From Oxalobacter paraformigenes (GTDB taxonomy: Bacteria > Pseudomonadota > Gammaproteobacteria > Burkholderiales > Burkholderiaceae_D), in the NCBI RefSeq assembly GCF_000158475.2, contig NZ_KI392031.1:688083-731462 (forward strand): 43,380 nt of DNA. Direction: 5' to 3'. The notes under the pieces are model-generated. The model worked only from the letters and a program-made list of their open reading frames with translations. It did no database searches and had not been told where the DNA came from. Position 1 is the first letter of the stretch. Each line of letters begins with the position of its first letter. The position numbers were made by a program, and so were the translations under genes. Positions 24,941-33,278 of this stretch are shown in pieces.

Positions 24941-26110
24941 TCAGGATGCCGGCTTTGGAAACCGGATGCGGACGGGTTCTGCCCGGTTTCCGGTCGTGCC
25001 GTCTCCCAGCTGTCCGGCTTCGTTGTCGCCCCAGCTCCAGAGGCTGCCGTCTTTTTTCAGGACGAGGGCATGGCGGGGGCCGCAGGCGATTTCGACGGCG
25101 TCGTCCATGAGGTGGACAGGTTTTGTCCAGCCGGTCTTTGCCGTTTGTACGACCGGCCCGGCGCCGTAGGCCCAGACCGACCCGTCTTTTTTCAGGATGA
25201 GGGCGCTTTCTTCGCCCAGCGCGATGTCGGCGACCCGGTCGATGAAATCGACTTTGACCGGCAGGGTTTTGGGCGGCAGCGCGGCGTTCTCTTTTCCGGG
25301 CAGGGACGCGTTGGCGTAACCCCAGGCATAGAGGGAACCGTCTTCGGTAATGGCGAAGCTGGCGTGGTTTTTCGTGGCGAGCTTGACGATGGGTTTCGAT
25401 TGCAGGGCGGCGATGTCGGCTTTGTAAGGCCGGTTTTGCGCGGTGTGCGAGCCGGTGGCCAGCGCGCCGGAGTCGTTGGTTCCCCAGACCCAGAGGCTCC
25501 GGTCTTCACGGAGCGCCAGCGTATGGGTGGCGGATGAACTGACGCGCTGCACCAGTTCCATGACTTTCCGGGGTTCGGCGATCGGTTCGCCGGTTTCCTC
25601 TCCGGGGACGTCTTCGCCGCGGGAAGGGCTGACTTTGCCCCATGTCCACAGGATGGAGGCGGTATCAATGGCGAAGGGCGTGTCGTGCCCCGGACTGATG
25701 CCGGTGATGCCACTCAGGATGGGCATGGGTTCGATGACGGGGGTTTCGGAAAAGAGGCCGATCTGTCCGACTTCGCTGTCGCCCCAGCCGTAAAGGGTGC
25801 CGTCGCAGGCGATGTAAAAGGAGGTGGCGGAAGCGTCGCCGGCGGCAACGGCGCAGGCGTTGTCGGCTACTTTGACGGGTACGGCGGAAGGCCGGTTCCG
25901 GTAGCGGGAATCGCCCCATGTCCAGAGCTGTCCCTTGCCGTCGATGTAGAGGCTGTGTTTCAGTCCGGCGGCCAGCCGGGTGTCGCGGGTGATGGCCGGG
26001 TGTCCGGCGGCGTCCGGCAAATCCCCGTCTGTCGTTTTCCAGAAGAAGAGAATGAAAACGAGGACGCAGGCGACGGCAAAGGCGATTGAAAGCAGCAGTC
26101 GGTTTCGCAT
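24941..26110 (-). CDS. Exported or anchored RCC1-repeat beta-propeller protein (389 aa), copy 3
   Basis: ATG 26110. Residues 4-24 (RLLLSIAFAVACVLVFILFFW) are a strong hydrophobic segment with no clear cleavage site, so it may be a membrane anchor rather than a signal peptide. Repeats: GQLWTWGDSRYRN, DGTLYGWGDSEVGQIG, ILWTWGKVSP, DRSLWVWGTNDSGALATG, DGSLYAWGYAN, DGSVWAYGAG and DGSLWSWGDNEAGQLGDGT. Most of the polypeptide would lie on the periplasmic side. The blocks HDTPFAIDTASILWTWG and SHTLALKKDGT-like stretches are shared with copies 2 and 4, showing common descent. Confidence 0.86.
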   Translation of the reverse strand: MRNRLLLSIAFAVACVLVFILFFWKTTDGDLPDAAGHPAITRDTRLAAGLKHSLYIDGKGQLWTWGDSRYRNRPSAVPVKVADNACAVAAGDASATSFYIACDGTLYGWGDSEVGQIGLFSETPVIEPMPILSGITGISPGHDTPFAIDTASILWTWGKVSPSRGEDVPGEETGEPIAEPRKVMELVQRVSSSATHTLALREDRSLWVWGTNDSGALATGSHTAQNRPYKADIAALQSKPIVKLATKNHASFAITEDGSLYAWGYANASLPGKENAALPPKTLPVKVDFIDRVADIALGEESALILKKDGSVWAYGAGPVVQTAKTGWTKPVHLMDDAVEIACGPRHALVLKKDGSLWSWGDNEAGQLGDGTTGNRAEPVRIRFPKPAS

Positions 26111-26508
26111 GGGCTTGTTCTTTTATGCACGAAATAGACGGGAACGGACATATCGGGGTTTTCCTGAAAGGATACGGTATTTTGGCGGTTCCGGTTCCAT
26201 TTTTCCAGTGGGAAACGGGAAATTTTTGCCGGCCGGCCCGGGTGAGGGGAGGCGGAAGCGAAACGGTTCCGGTTTTCCCGGGATTTTTCCCGGAAAAAGA
26301 GGATAAAAAGACGTCGTCAAACGTAAGGGCAGAGAGGCGTTGGCATTTGGGGTGCCTGATAAAGTACGGTATTTAAAAGCCGTATTTCGGGCACAGGAAC
26401 TGGATAGGAAAAAGTTTGTTTTTTTCTCGGGCGCGTTCGGTAGCGGTTCGGAGAAAGCCGGAAGCGGCCCGGTTTGCCGGGGAAGCCGGGGTAGTGAAAT
26501 ACGCTGGA
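26111..26508. other. Gap between RCC1 copies 4 and 3, with fragments of muramidase-gene sequence
   Basis: About 400 bp without an intact gene. On the minus strand, just after the copy 4 stop, a short frame reads ANRAASGFLRT, identical to residues 238-248 of the muramidase. A CCGGGA/TCCCGG hairpin is at 26279-26294. Probably recombination debris. Confidence 0.45.
26444..26477 (-). repeat. 34-bp exact duplicate of a muramidase-gene segment, copy 1
   Basis: Identical over 34 bases to 29130-29163, inside the muramidase gene (ANRAASGFLRT coding region). Here it lies outside any intact gene, 32 bp past the stop of RCC1 copy 4. Confidence 0.85.
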
Positions 26509-27687
26509 TCAGCGTATCGGCAGGGGTTCGCAAAAGCCGGGAGCGGGCCTCAGGCGGTCGTCCGGAAGCGGCAGGTCTTCCGGTTTCAGATCGAAGCGAA
26601 CCTGAACGGGAGCAAGGCGCGTTTCGGTGGTGCCGTCGCCCAGCTGGCCGTATTGGTTTTTGCCCCATGCCCAGAGGGTGCCGTCCTTTTTCAGGACGAG
26701 CGAATGATATTCGCCTGCGGCGATTTCGGCAGCGCCATCCATCATTTTGGTGGGGCGTCTCCTGCCTCCGCTTTCCGCGGCGGCTCCCTCCGCGTAACCC
26801 GTGACCCAGACGGAACCGTCCTTTTTCAGATAGACTTCGTGCAGGAAGCCGACGGCGATGTCGGCGACGTGATCGATATGGGCCAGTTTCACGGGAACCC
26901 AGCGGGGTTCGTCCATGCAGTAGGGTTTCATGTTGTTGGGTTCGCCCCAGTTCCAGACGGAGCCGTCGTCGGTGACGAGGAAGGATTCGGTCATGCGGGT
27001 GGCGACCCGGACGATTTTTCGGCCGCCCAGTGGGGTGAGGTCGATTTTGACCGGATGGATGCGTTCCCTGTCGTCTCCCGTACCCAGGGCGCCGCACTGG
27101 TTGTCGCCCCATGCCCAGAGTGTGCCGTCTTTTTTCAGGGCCAGCGTATGCGTCATGGACGAGCTGACGCGGATGACGTCTTTCATGATTTTCAGGGGGC
27201 GCGTCGTCGTTTCCCGGATTCCGTCACCTCTCTGGACGTATCCCGCTCCCCAGACCCACAAAGAGTAATCCGGCGCAAGGGCGAAAATAACTTCTTTTCC
27301 TGAAACACGGACAGCTTTATCCATCAGTTTCCGTAAAGGAATGTACCCGTTTCCGCGATGGACCGGCCTGACCACTCCCAGTTGCCCATCATCGCTGTTT
27401 CCCCATCCCCAGAGCGACTGATCCTGTTTGATGACGAATGAACGGACAGCATGGGGGTCTGCATAAACGGAGTGTGCGTCGCGCGTGACGATTTCCGGAA
27501 ACGGATGATTGCCGTTGTGCGGCAAGCCCGATTCTCCCCAACTCCAGAGATTTCCTTCCGGATCAATGAACAGGCCGTGAATATTTCCGGCGGCAATGTG
27601 GCTGTCTTGAACAGCTTGGGCGTTGACCGCCGTACCCAGACACAGGAAAAAGAAAAGGGATAGAAGGAATTTGTATGAAAAGGACAT
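26509..27687 (-). CDS. Secreted RCC1-repeat beta-propeller protein (392 aa), copy 4
   Basis: ATG 27687 lies 20 bp after the stop of the secreted muramidase paralogue; the RBS is poor, so translation may depend on coupling. Signal peptide MSFSYKFLLSLFFFLCLGTAVNAQA. Seven RCC1-type repeats: GNLWSWGESG, DQSLWGWGNSDDGQLG, DYSLWVWGAG, DGTLWAWGDNQCGALGTGD, DGSVWNWGEPN, DGSVWVTGYAE and DGTLWAWGKNQYGQLGDGT. The C-terminal tail (about 375-392) is Pro-rich and ends CEPLPIR, a heptapeptide also found in the linker of the muramidase (residues 274-280). That suggests local recombination between the two genes. Confidence 0.88.
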   Translation of the reverse strand: MSFSYKFLLSLFFFLCLGTAVNAQAVQDSHIAAGNIHGLFIDPEGNLWSWGESGLPHNGNHPFPEIVTRDAHSVYADPHAVRSFVIKQDQSLWGWGNSDDGQLGVVRPVHRGNGYIPLRKLMDKAVRVSGKEVIFALAPDYSLWVWGAGYVQRGDGIRETTTRPLKIMKDVIRVSSSMTHTLALKKDGTLWAWGDNQCGALGTGDDRERIHPVKIDLTPLGGRKIVRVATRMTESFLVTDDGSVWNWGEPNNMKPYCMDEPRWVPVKLAHIDHVADIAVGFLHEVYLKKDGSVWVTGYAEGAAAESGGRRRPTKMMDGAAEIAAGEYHSLVLKKDGTLWAWGKNQYGQLGDGTTETRLAPVQVRFDLKPEDLPLPDDRLRPAPGFCEPLPIR

Positions 27688-27707
27688 ATAAAGGCAAACA
27701 GGTGATT

Positions 27708-28295
27708 TTATTTATTGTACCAATTCGTTTCCTCGAAAAGCCGTCTTGCGCGCCATCTCGTTTGAGGATTGTCCAGATAGTGGCGTGCTTCTTTTCTCAG
27801 CATATCGGTAGCCTGGGGCCAGTCATTTTCCAGAACGGCTTTCAAAAAAGGGAAATTACGGAAATAAGTACCGTCCTTGTAAAATTGTGAAAAAAGCAGG
27901 GTTTGCTGGCGTGAATCGTGTTGGTGGAAATAGCGTGCATTCGGGTATTCGACATGAACCACATCGATTATGCCGTCCCATTGCTGTACCGCTTTTTCTG
28001 ATGCATACTGCATAAGCGACCGGTTGATCGCGTCGATATCATCGTCGTTCAAATCGGGAACGCCGTGACTTAAAACACTTTTCAGAAAAACGATAGTGTC
28101 GTCTTCTTCAGGATTCAGATAGGGAATCAGTTGGGTAGCCAGTTCTTCTGACATTCCCATTTTGAGCAATTCGGTTTTCTGTCGTTGACAGGTTTCCGAA
28201 ACGGTTGCAGGGTAACCGCTGCAAACCGTTTCTGTCCATCCCGGTATCGCGAAAAAAAACTGGGTTGCCATTACAAAGGCAACAAATCTGTGCAT
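27708..28295 (-). CDS. Secreted paralogue of the muramidase C-terminal lobe, without active-site residues (195 aa)
   Basis: ATG 28295, 13 bp after the muramidase stop; an earlier ATG (28352) would overlap that gene and bury the signal peptide, so the shorter form is preferred. Signal peptide MHRFVAFVMATQFFFAIPGW. Two Cys follow (C25, C36), possibly a disulfide. From residue about 37 to the end it aligns with muramidase residues 359-515: matching MGMSEELATQLIPYL, RYFHQHDSRQQTLLFSQFYKDG, AVLENDWPQA and RWRARRLFEETNWYNK. The region with the catalytic Glu, Thr and Asp is absent. It is therefore an exported, catalytically dead half-homologue; an immunity or decoy protein is the leading idea, a decayed duplicate the alternative. 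Possible co-transcription with the muramidase. Confidence 0.85.
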   Translation of the reverse strand: MHRFVAFVMATQFFFAIPGWTETVCSGYPATVSETCQRQKTELLKMGMSEELATQLIPYLNPEEDDTIVFLKSVLSHGVPDLNDDDIDAINRSLMQYASEKAVQQWDGIIDVVHVEYPNARYFHQHDSRQQTLLFSQFYKDGTYFRNFPFLKAVLENDWPQATDMLRKEARHYLDNPQTRWRARRLFEETNWYNK

Positions 28296-28308
28296 GTTAT
28301 ATCCGCTT

Positions 28309-29874
28309 TCATTGTGGCGAATGCTTGACTTTATTGTACCATTCCACTTCATTCAATAGCCGGTTGCCCCGCCATCGTTTTGCAGAATTGTCGATGTCGT
28401 TTTTGGCTTCACTTTTCAATGCATTGGCAGCAGTTTCCCAGTCGTTTTCCATGACTGCCTCGAAGAACGCTTGATGTCGTTTTTCAAAACTGCCGTTCTG
28501 GTAAAACCGCGAGAAGAGCAGGGTTTGCTGGTCGGAAGTCAGTTCGTGGAAATAGGGCGCGTTGGGGTGCCGGCGGCGTTCCCTGTCCACTTTGGCGTCC
28601 CACTGTTTCCGGGCGTTGTCGCTCATGTTTTGCATGGTGGCGCGGCTGATGAGGTCGATTTCCTCGTCCGTCAGGGAAAGCGGGTTTTTGGCCAGAGCGG
28701 TAACGGCGTCTCCCCGCTGTTTTCCCAGATACGGCGCCAGTTTCCGGACCAGCTTTTCGGGCAGGCCAAGGCGTCTCAGTTCGGCAGGTTCCTTGCGCTG
28801 GCCAATGTCGAGGCCGGAGGCGACCGTGACGCCGGACTTGTTGTTTATTTGCCCTTTTCTGTACGGTACGTCGGCGACGGTTCTGCCGCCCCCTTCCCAA
28901 TGGCTGACTTGGGGATGGTTGATGCCGATGGCGCGGCAGGCGTTGGCCAGCGTCAAAAGGGCGTTGATTTCGCGGCTTGGCCCGGCTTCGACATAGCGGC
29001 GGCCCGCGATTGTTGGGGCGTTTTCATCCAGAGGCCGTATGGGCAGCGGTTCGCACAGCGGGTTGTCGGGATTGACGGGAAGGCTGTTTCCGGTGACGGG
29101 TTTCGGCTGTTTCGCTGCCGGGGTATAGCCGGTTCGGAGAAAGCCGGAAGCGGCCCGGTTTGCAACGGGAACCGGGGTTTTAAAGCCGCCGGATGAAACG
29201 GCGGGGCGGTTCCCGCCGGTTGCTGCGCGGTGGCGGAGCATCGCGTGGACGAGGAGCCTGCCGAGGGTTTGCCAGCGCCCGTCGCTTATGCCGGGAAAAC
29301 GGATGTCGCCGGTTTCTGTCGGGGCGGCGGTTTGCGGGATGTGGCCGGCATGGCCGGAGAGGGCTGTTTCCCCGGCCAGCCTGTCTGCCGGGGCAGGGGA
29401 TGCGGCCGGGGAAAGTCCGGTGTCCCGACGGACAGACATGCTTGACGTTTCCGGCGGTTTCGCTATGGGTTCGGGCAGGCCGGTTGGCCGGACGTTTTCC
29501 GCTTGCCCGGTGTGGAAGGAGGCGGCGTCTTTTCCGGTTTCTGCCGTTTGGGCGCCGGGAAAAGCTTCGGGCGCTGCTGAAAGGGCGGTCTTGCCGCGGG
29601 AAGCGGCCGAAAGACCGGCCGGCGGTGTGGGGAAGCCGGCGGGTTCCGGCGACGTTTCGGGGCCCGAAGCGGATAGCGAAGGCGACGGCGGGGTCGCTGT
29701 TTTGGCGAAGGTTTCCTGCCATTCTTTTTCCAGCGAGGGCGTGCGGAACAGGTAGGTGTGGCCCGGCGGCGGTTTGAAGAGCGGGGCGGAAAGGCCCGGT
29801 TTCACGAGGTTTTTTCCGGCATAGTCCTTGTCGTCGCGTTCGGCGCCGAAGGGATCGTTCGGGTTGATGGTCAT
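28309..29874 (-). CDS. Pesticin/T4-lysozyme-like muramidase with long low-complexity N-terminus (521 aa)
   Basis: ATG 29874 chosen (AAGGAG 5 bases upstream); a TTG five codons earlier is the alternative. No signal peptide. Residues 1-60 are a short polar region (NPNDPFGAERDDKDYAGKNL). Residues 60-290 are Pro/Ala/Ser/Thr/Gly-rich with one helical patch (WQTLGRLLVHAMLRH, 201-215). Residues about 300-515 resemble the pesticin C-terminal lysozyme domain. Glu327 (SHWEGG), Thr350 and Asp356 (GVTVASGLDIGQ) have spacings of 23 and 6, the same as the pesticin catalytic residues as I recall them (E178, T201, D207). Predicted activity: cleavage of the peptidoglycan glycan strand. With no Sec signal, delivery must be by phage-like lysis, a secretion machine or colicin-type uptake. 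Heads the cluster with its paralogue and RCC1 genes. Confidence 0.87.
   Translation of the reverse strand: MTINPNDPFGAERDDKDYAGKNLVKPGLSAPLFKPPPGHTYLFRTPSLEKEWQETFAKTATPPSPSLSASGPETSPEPAGFPTPPAGLSAASRGKTALSAAPEAFPGAQTAETGKDAASFHTGQAENVRPTGLPEPIAKPPETSSMSVRRDTGLSPAASPAPADRLAGETALSGHAGHIPQTAAPTETGDIRFPGISDGRWQTLGRLLVHAMLRHRAATGGNRPAVSSGGFKTPVPVANRAASGFLRTGYTPAAKQPKPVTGNSLPVNPDNPLCEPLPIRPLDENAPTIAGRRYVEAGPSREINALLTLANACRAIGINHPQVSHWEGGGRTVADVPYRKGQINNKSGVTVASGLDIGQRKEPAELRRLGLPEKLVRKLAPYLGKQRGDAVTALAKNPLSLTDEEIDLISRATMQNMSDNARKQWDAKVDRERRRHPNAPYFHELTSDQQTLLFSRFYQNGSFEKRHQAFFEAVMENDWETAANALKSEAKNDIDNSAKRWRGNRLLNEVEWYNKVKHSPQ
29130..29163 (-). repeat. 34-bp exact duplicate, copy 2 (inside the muramidase gene)
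   Basis: Encodes ANRAASGFLRT (residues 238-248) in the linker of the muramidase; identical to 26444-26477. Confidence 0.85.
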
Positions 29875-30801
29875 TTTTTCTCCTTTCAATGGTTTGTGTT
29901 TTTGTCGATCCGGCTTTTTTCAGGGCCGGAAAAGCGTGTTTTGTTTTCGCCTTGCAACGCGGTGGCGTACCGGGTGACAGGCGTTCGGGAAAGCGTTTTC
30001 CTGCCGGGCGGCCGTTTTTTCCGGACGGGATGCCGCTTGTGGCTTCCCGGCAGCGGAAGCGGGGACAGGTATTCGCTGGCTGTCTGGCTTCAGGCGGCGG
30101 GGAGCGGATTAAACCGGCATGGGGCGGGAAGGCAGGGCGGGAGGGTTTCCGGCGGATGTCCGGGCTGCTTCCCGTTTATCCCGGTTTTTTTCTTCGGTCA
30201 GCTGGCGCGCGCCGGAAAAATCCGTAAGGGAAGGCAAAAAGGACTGGAAAAGGGAAAGTGTACAGGAAAGGGAGGCGCGCCTTTTTGCCGGACGGGAAAG
30301 TGGCGGGAGAGCGGAGAGGAGGGAGGGGAAAGGCGGGCAAAAAAAACGGAAAGTGCCTGACCGTTCCGGAAAGCGCTGGAAGTCCCGGGTTTATGGGGCC
30401 AGCCAGAGGTTTTCTTTCTCTTTATGCCCGTTTGGCCGGAACTTGTCCGGCAAGCGGCCGGTATGGCGTCCGGTTTTTTGAAAAACCGCGCGGGATGTTC
30501 CGGAAATCCTGACGGGGCGGCCGGAGAGCGGGTGGGAACGGCGGGGGAAGCGGTTTTCGGGCAGCCGGAAAAAACGGTCAGCCAAAACGGAAAGCCGGCG
30601 CTGGACTGAAGAGGGCTTGCCCGGCGCGCCGGAACGGCCTGTGCGAAATGGCGCGTACGGCATGAGGCGGGGTGGGCGTCCTGTATGCGGGGGCGTGCCG
30701 GATCGTTTTTTCCGGGTTTCCGCTCCGGTTTTCCCGGAGGCGGACAGGGAAGGTGATCCGGCCTGTCGGGGAGGGTGGCGATGGGCTGGCTCCGGGGAGC
30801 A
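29875..30801. other. Intergenic upstream of the muramidase gene, no gene recognised
   Basis: About 930 bp of GC-rich sequence. A CCGGC/GCCGG hairpin with T-rich loop lies at about 29911-29930. No clear sigma-70 promoter for the muramidase cluster was found, so its promoter may be weak or unusual. Confidence 0.4.
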
Positions 30802-31106
30802 GGGAGGCGTCAGAAACGGGATGAATCAAAAAGGCCGAAAAGGGTGTCAAACCCGCCTGCCTACCGGGTTTTAAGGTTTTGGTAAAAAATGGTGATTTCC
30901 GGGCAGTTCGGGTGAAAATCCGGGAAAAAACCGCGGGAAAAAGACGGGAAATCCCGCTTTGGGGCGGGAAAAATCCCTTGTTATATGGGTTATATGGCTG
31001 AAAAACCGCTGTCAAACGATTCACCAGGCCTTTTTATGGGAAAGGGTGACTAAAAATACTGGCCGGAAATCGAATCCGGTTCATCCGGAAACCGGACCCG
31101 CTGTAC
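30802..31106 (+). repeat. Dispersed ~295-bp repeat, copy C
   Basis: Same family as A and B, from GGGAGGCG...GGGATGAATC to ...CCGGACCCGCTGTAC. It has a small tandem duplication (TTATATGGGTTATATGGCTG) and one A fewer in an A-run, which break the reading frame seen in the other copies; this argues against a conserved protein. Confidence 0.8.
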
Positions 31107-31388
31107 CCGGGGAAGCGGTACCCGGGGTTTTCAGGGCATGGCGGACGCGGTAAAGGCAGGTCGAACATGGCGGGGGAAAGCGCTTTCCAAACGGGCAACT
31201 ATGGTTTACGGGCTTTGCAAACCCGCGCAATCTCGCCTCTTTGGGGGGCGGCCTGTCGATTGCGGCATACGACGGGAACGGGGCGCCGTGTCTTTTCCGC
31301 GAATATCCATTATGCTATCGGTATTGCCGTCTGGGCCGCCGGGACACGATCCCGGTTTGGGGCGATGGCGGAATGTGGATTTCATACT

Positions 31389-32330
31389 ATGAACGCAAAA
31401 CTGAAGGGCACGATCTGCGGCGTGGTCGCCGCGGTCAGCTATGGCACCAATCCGCTCGGGGCGCTGTTTCTGTATGGGGAAGGGATCAATGCGCATTCGG
31501 TTCTCTTTTACCGCTTTCTGCTGGCCGGCGTCGTGCTGGCGGTGCTGATGCTGGCCAGACGGGAGTCGTTTCGCGTCGCGAAACGCGAGTTGTCGATTCT
31601 GTGCATGCTGGGCGTGCTGTTCGCGATTTCGTCGCTGTCGCTTTTCATCAGTTTCCATTATATGGATGCGGGGGTGGCCTCGACGCTGCTTTTTGTCTAT
31701 CCGGTCATGGTGGCGGTGATGATGGCGGTTTTTTTCCGCGAAAAGGTGTCGCGGGTGACGGTTTTTTCCATTCTTCTGGCCTTGACGGGTATCGGGCTGC
31801 TGTATCAGGGCGACGGCGGCGGCACGCTGAGCACGGCCGGGGTGCTGCTGGTGATGCTGTCTTCGTTTTCCTATGCGCTTTATATTATTGTGGTCAACAA
31901 GTCGTCTCTGACGATGTCGCCGGTGAAGCTGACGTTTTATGTGCTGCTGTTTTGCGTGATGACGGTCGGCGCGCATTCGCTGCTGGATGCGAAAGATCAT
32001 GTGCAGTGGCTGGCGACGCCGGCGATGTGGGGGTTTGCGTGGATGCTGGCGCTGGTGCCGACGGTGATTTCGCTGGTCATGATGGTGGTTGCCGTCCAGC
32101 TGATCGGTTCGACGCCGACGGCGATTATGGGGGCGCTGGAACCGCTGACGGCGGTTATTATCGGGGTTACGGTGTTCGGCGAAAATGTCACGGTGCGGCT
32201 GGCGGCCGGGATTGCGCTGATTCTGGCGGCGGTGATCCTGATTATTGCGGGCAAATCGTTTTCTCTCCGGCAAATCCGGTCGGCTATCGCGCACGCGCGG
32301 GAAAACAGGTTAAAGCGTGAAGGCCGCTAG
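31389..32330 (+). CDS. EamA/DMT-family transporter (313 aa)
   Basis: Start set at ATG 31389, which begins directly at the first membrane helix (MNAKLKGTICGVVAAVSYGTNP); the RBS is weak and an upstream in-frame extension has no family support. Ten hydrophobic helices in two homologous EamA halves: half 1 with ALFLYGEGINAHSVLFYRFL and FISFHYMDAGVASTLLFVYP, half 2 with SSFSYALYIIVVNKSS and PTAIMGALEPLTAVIIG, where the conserved GALEP motif is clear. Inner-membrane exporter or permease of small metabolites; the substrate cannot be told from sequence. A basic C-terminal tail (RENRLKREGR) is cytosolic. Stands alone after repeat C. Confidence 0.92.
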   Translation: MNAKLKGTICGVVAAVSYGTNPLGALFLYGEGINAHSVLFYRFLLAGVVLAVLMLARRESFRVAKRELSILCMLGVLFAISSLSLFISFHYMDAGVASTLLFVYPVMVAVMMAVFFREKVSRVTVFSILLALTGIGLLYQGDGGGTLSTAGVLLVMLSSFSYALYIIVVNKSSLTMSPVKLTFYVLLFCVMTVGAHSLLDAKDHVQWLATPAMWGFAWMLALVPTVISLVMMVVAVQLIGSTPTAIMGALEPLTAVIIGVTVFGENVTVRLAAGIALILAAVILIIAGKSFSLRQIRSAIAHARENRLKREGR

Positions 32331-33039
32331 GCGGGAAGAAAGGGCGTGAAGGCGCGGCCCGGGCGCTGGCGTATAGAGGCGGCGCGAGGCGTTTTCAGGC
32401 AGCCGGGCTGCCGGCTTGCCAAAGCGGAAGCGCTGTCGTCCGGCGCTCGACCGGACGGATTGTCGCGTTTTGTTTCCGGCGGGCGGCACGGCGGCGAAAA
32501 GCCGGTATGGCGCGTTTTCCGCGCTGTCTCCAGCGGACGGGAAAGGGAGCGGGGAACGTGAGGGAGAAAAGGAGACGGTATCGCGCTGCCGGTTCCGGCG
32601 TCGGCCGTTTTGGGGCTGTCCGTTTTCCTGCCTTGCGTGCCCGGTCTGGCGCGGCCGGCATGGTTTTTGTTGCCTGCCGGTATCGCGCTGCCGTTTCCGG
32701 CCGTAAGGGGCTTTCCGGGCGCCGGCGTCTGCCTTTTGGAACCGGGTTTGCCGGGGACGTCCGTTCAATCGTTTTCACTGTCTCGCCGCGTTTGCGGTTC
32801 CAGAGGCGTTCGGGATTGGCCCGGGCGGGGCTTTCAGGGAGGGGCACGGCCGGTTTTTCCGCTTTTTCCCGGAAAAAGCGGCTGCCCTAACGGTCTCATC
32901 TTGCTTTTCGTCATGTTTTTCTGCCATTGCTCAAGGTTCGGCGGCAAAAGAAGGTTAAGCTGGGACGTCCGGGGTCGGGAACTTTCGGGGGCCGGTTTTG
33001 CAAAGCCCGGCAGGGAGGCGTTTTGTGGTAAAAATGATC
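32331..33039. other. Intergenic, no gene recognised
   Basis: About 700 bp of GC-rich sequence with only shadow frames; more AT-rich after 32900 as it approaches the next promoter. Confidence 0.4.
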
Positions 33040-33068
33040 TTGACATTAAACCGTCGAATGCGCATTGT
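33040..33068 (+). promoter_or_regulatory. Candidate promoter upstream of the 12-repeat Sel1 gene
   Basis: A perfect -35 TTGACA (33040-33045) is followed after 17 bases by a poor -10 (CATTGT, 33063-33068). The leader would be about 200 bases. The weak -10 keeps confidence low. Confidence 0.3.
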
Positions 33069-33278
33069 ATCGTGTAGTCCAGGGTGTGGTAAAGCAGAAC
33101 GCGACAAATGGCCGAAACACGTTTGCCGGTTGTGTCGTTGCCGGATTTTGAGGGATTTTTCAGGGTGTTAAGGCTTTTTTTGACGACGTTGCTGTCTTTT
33201 GCCGGTGGGCGCGGACTGTTTGCTTTTTTAGGGGAAGACGGTTTCTTTTCGGGTCGCCGGATTCGGGAGGATGGCGTC

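Noticed and set aside
27708-28352. Longer start for the muramidase paralogue (ATG 28352)
   Set aside because: It overlaps the upstream gene and places 19 polar residues before an otherwise clear signal peptide.
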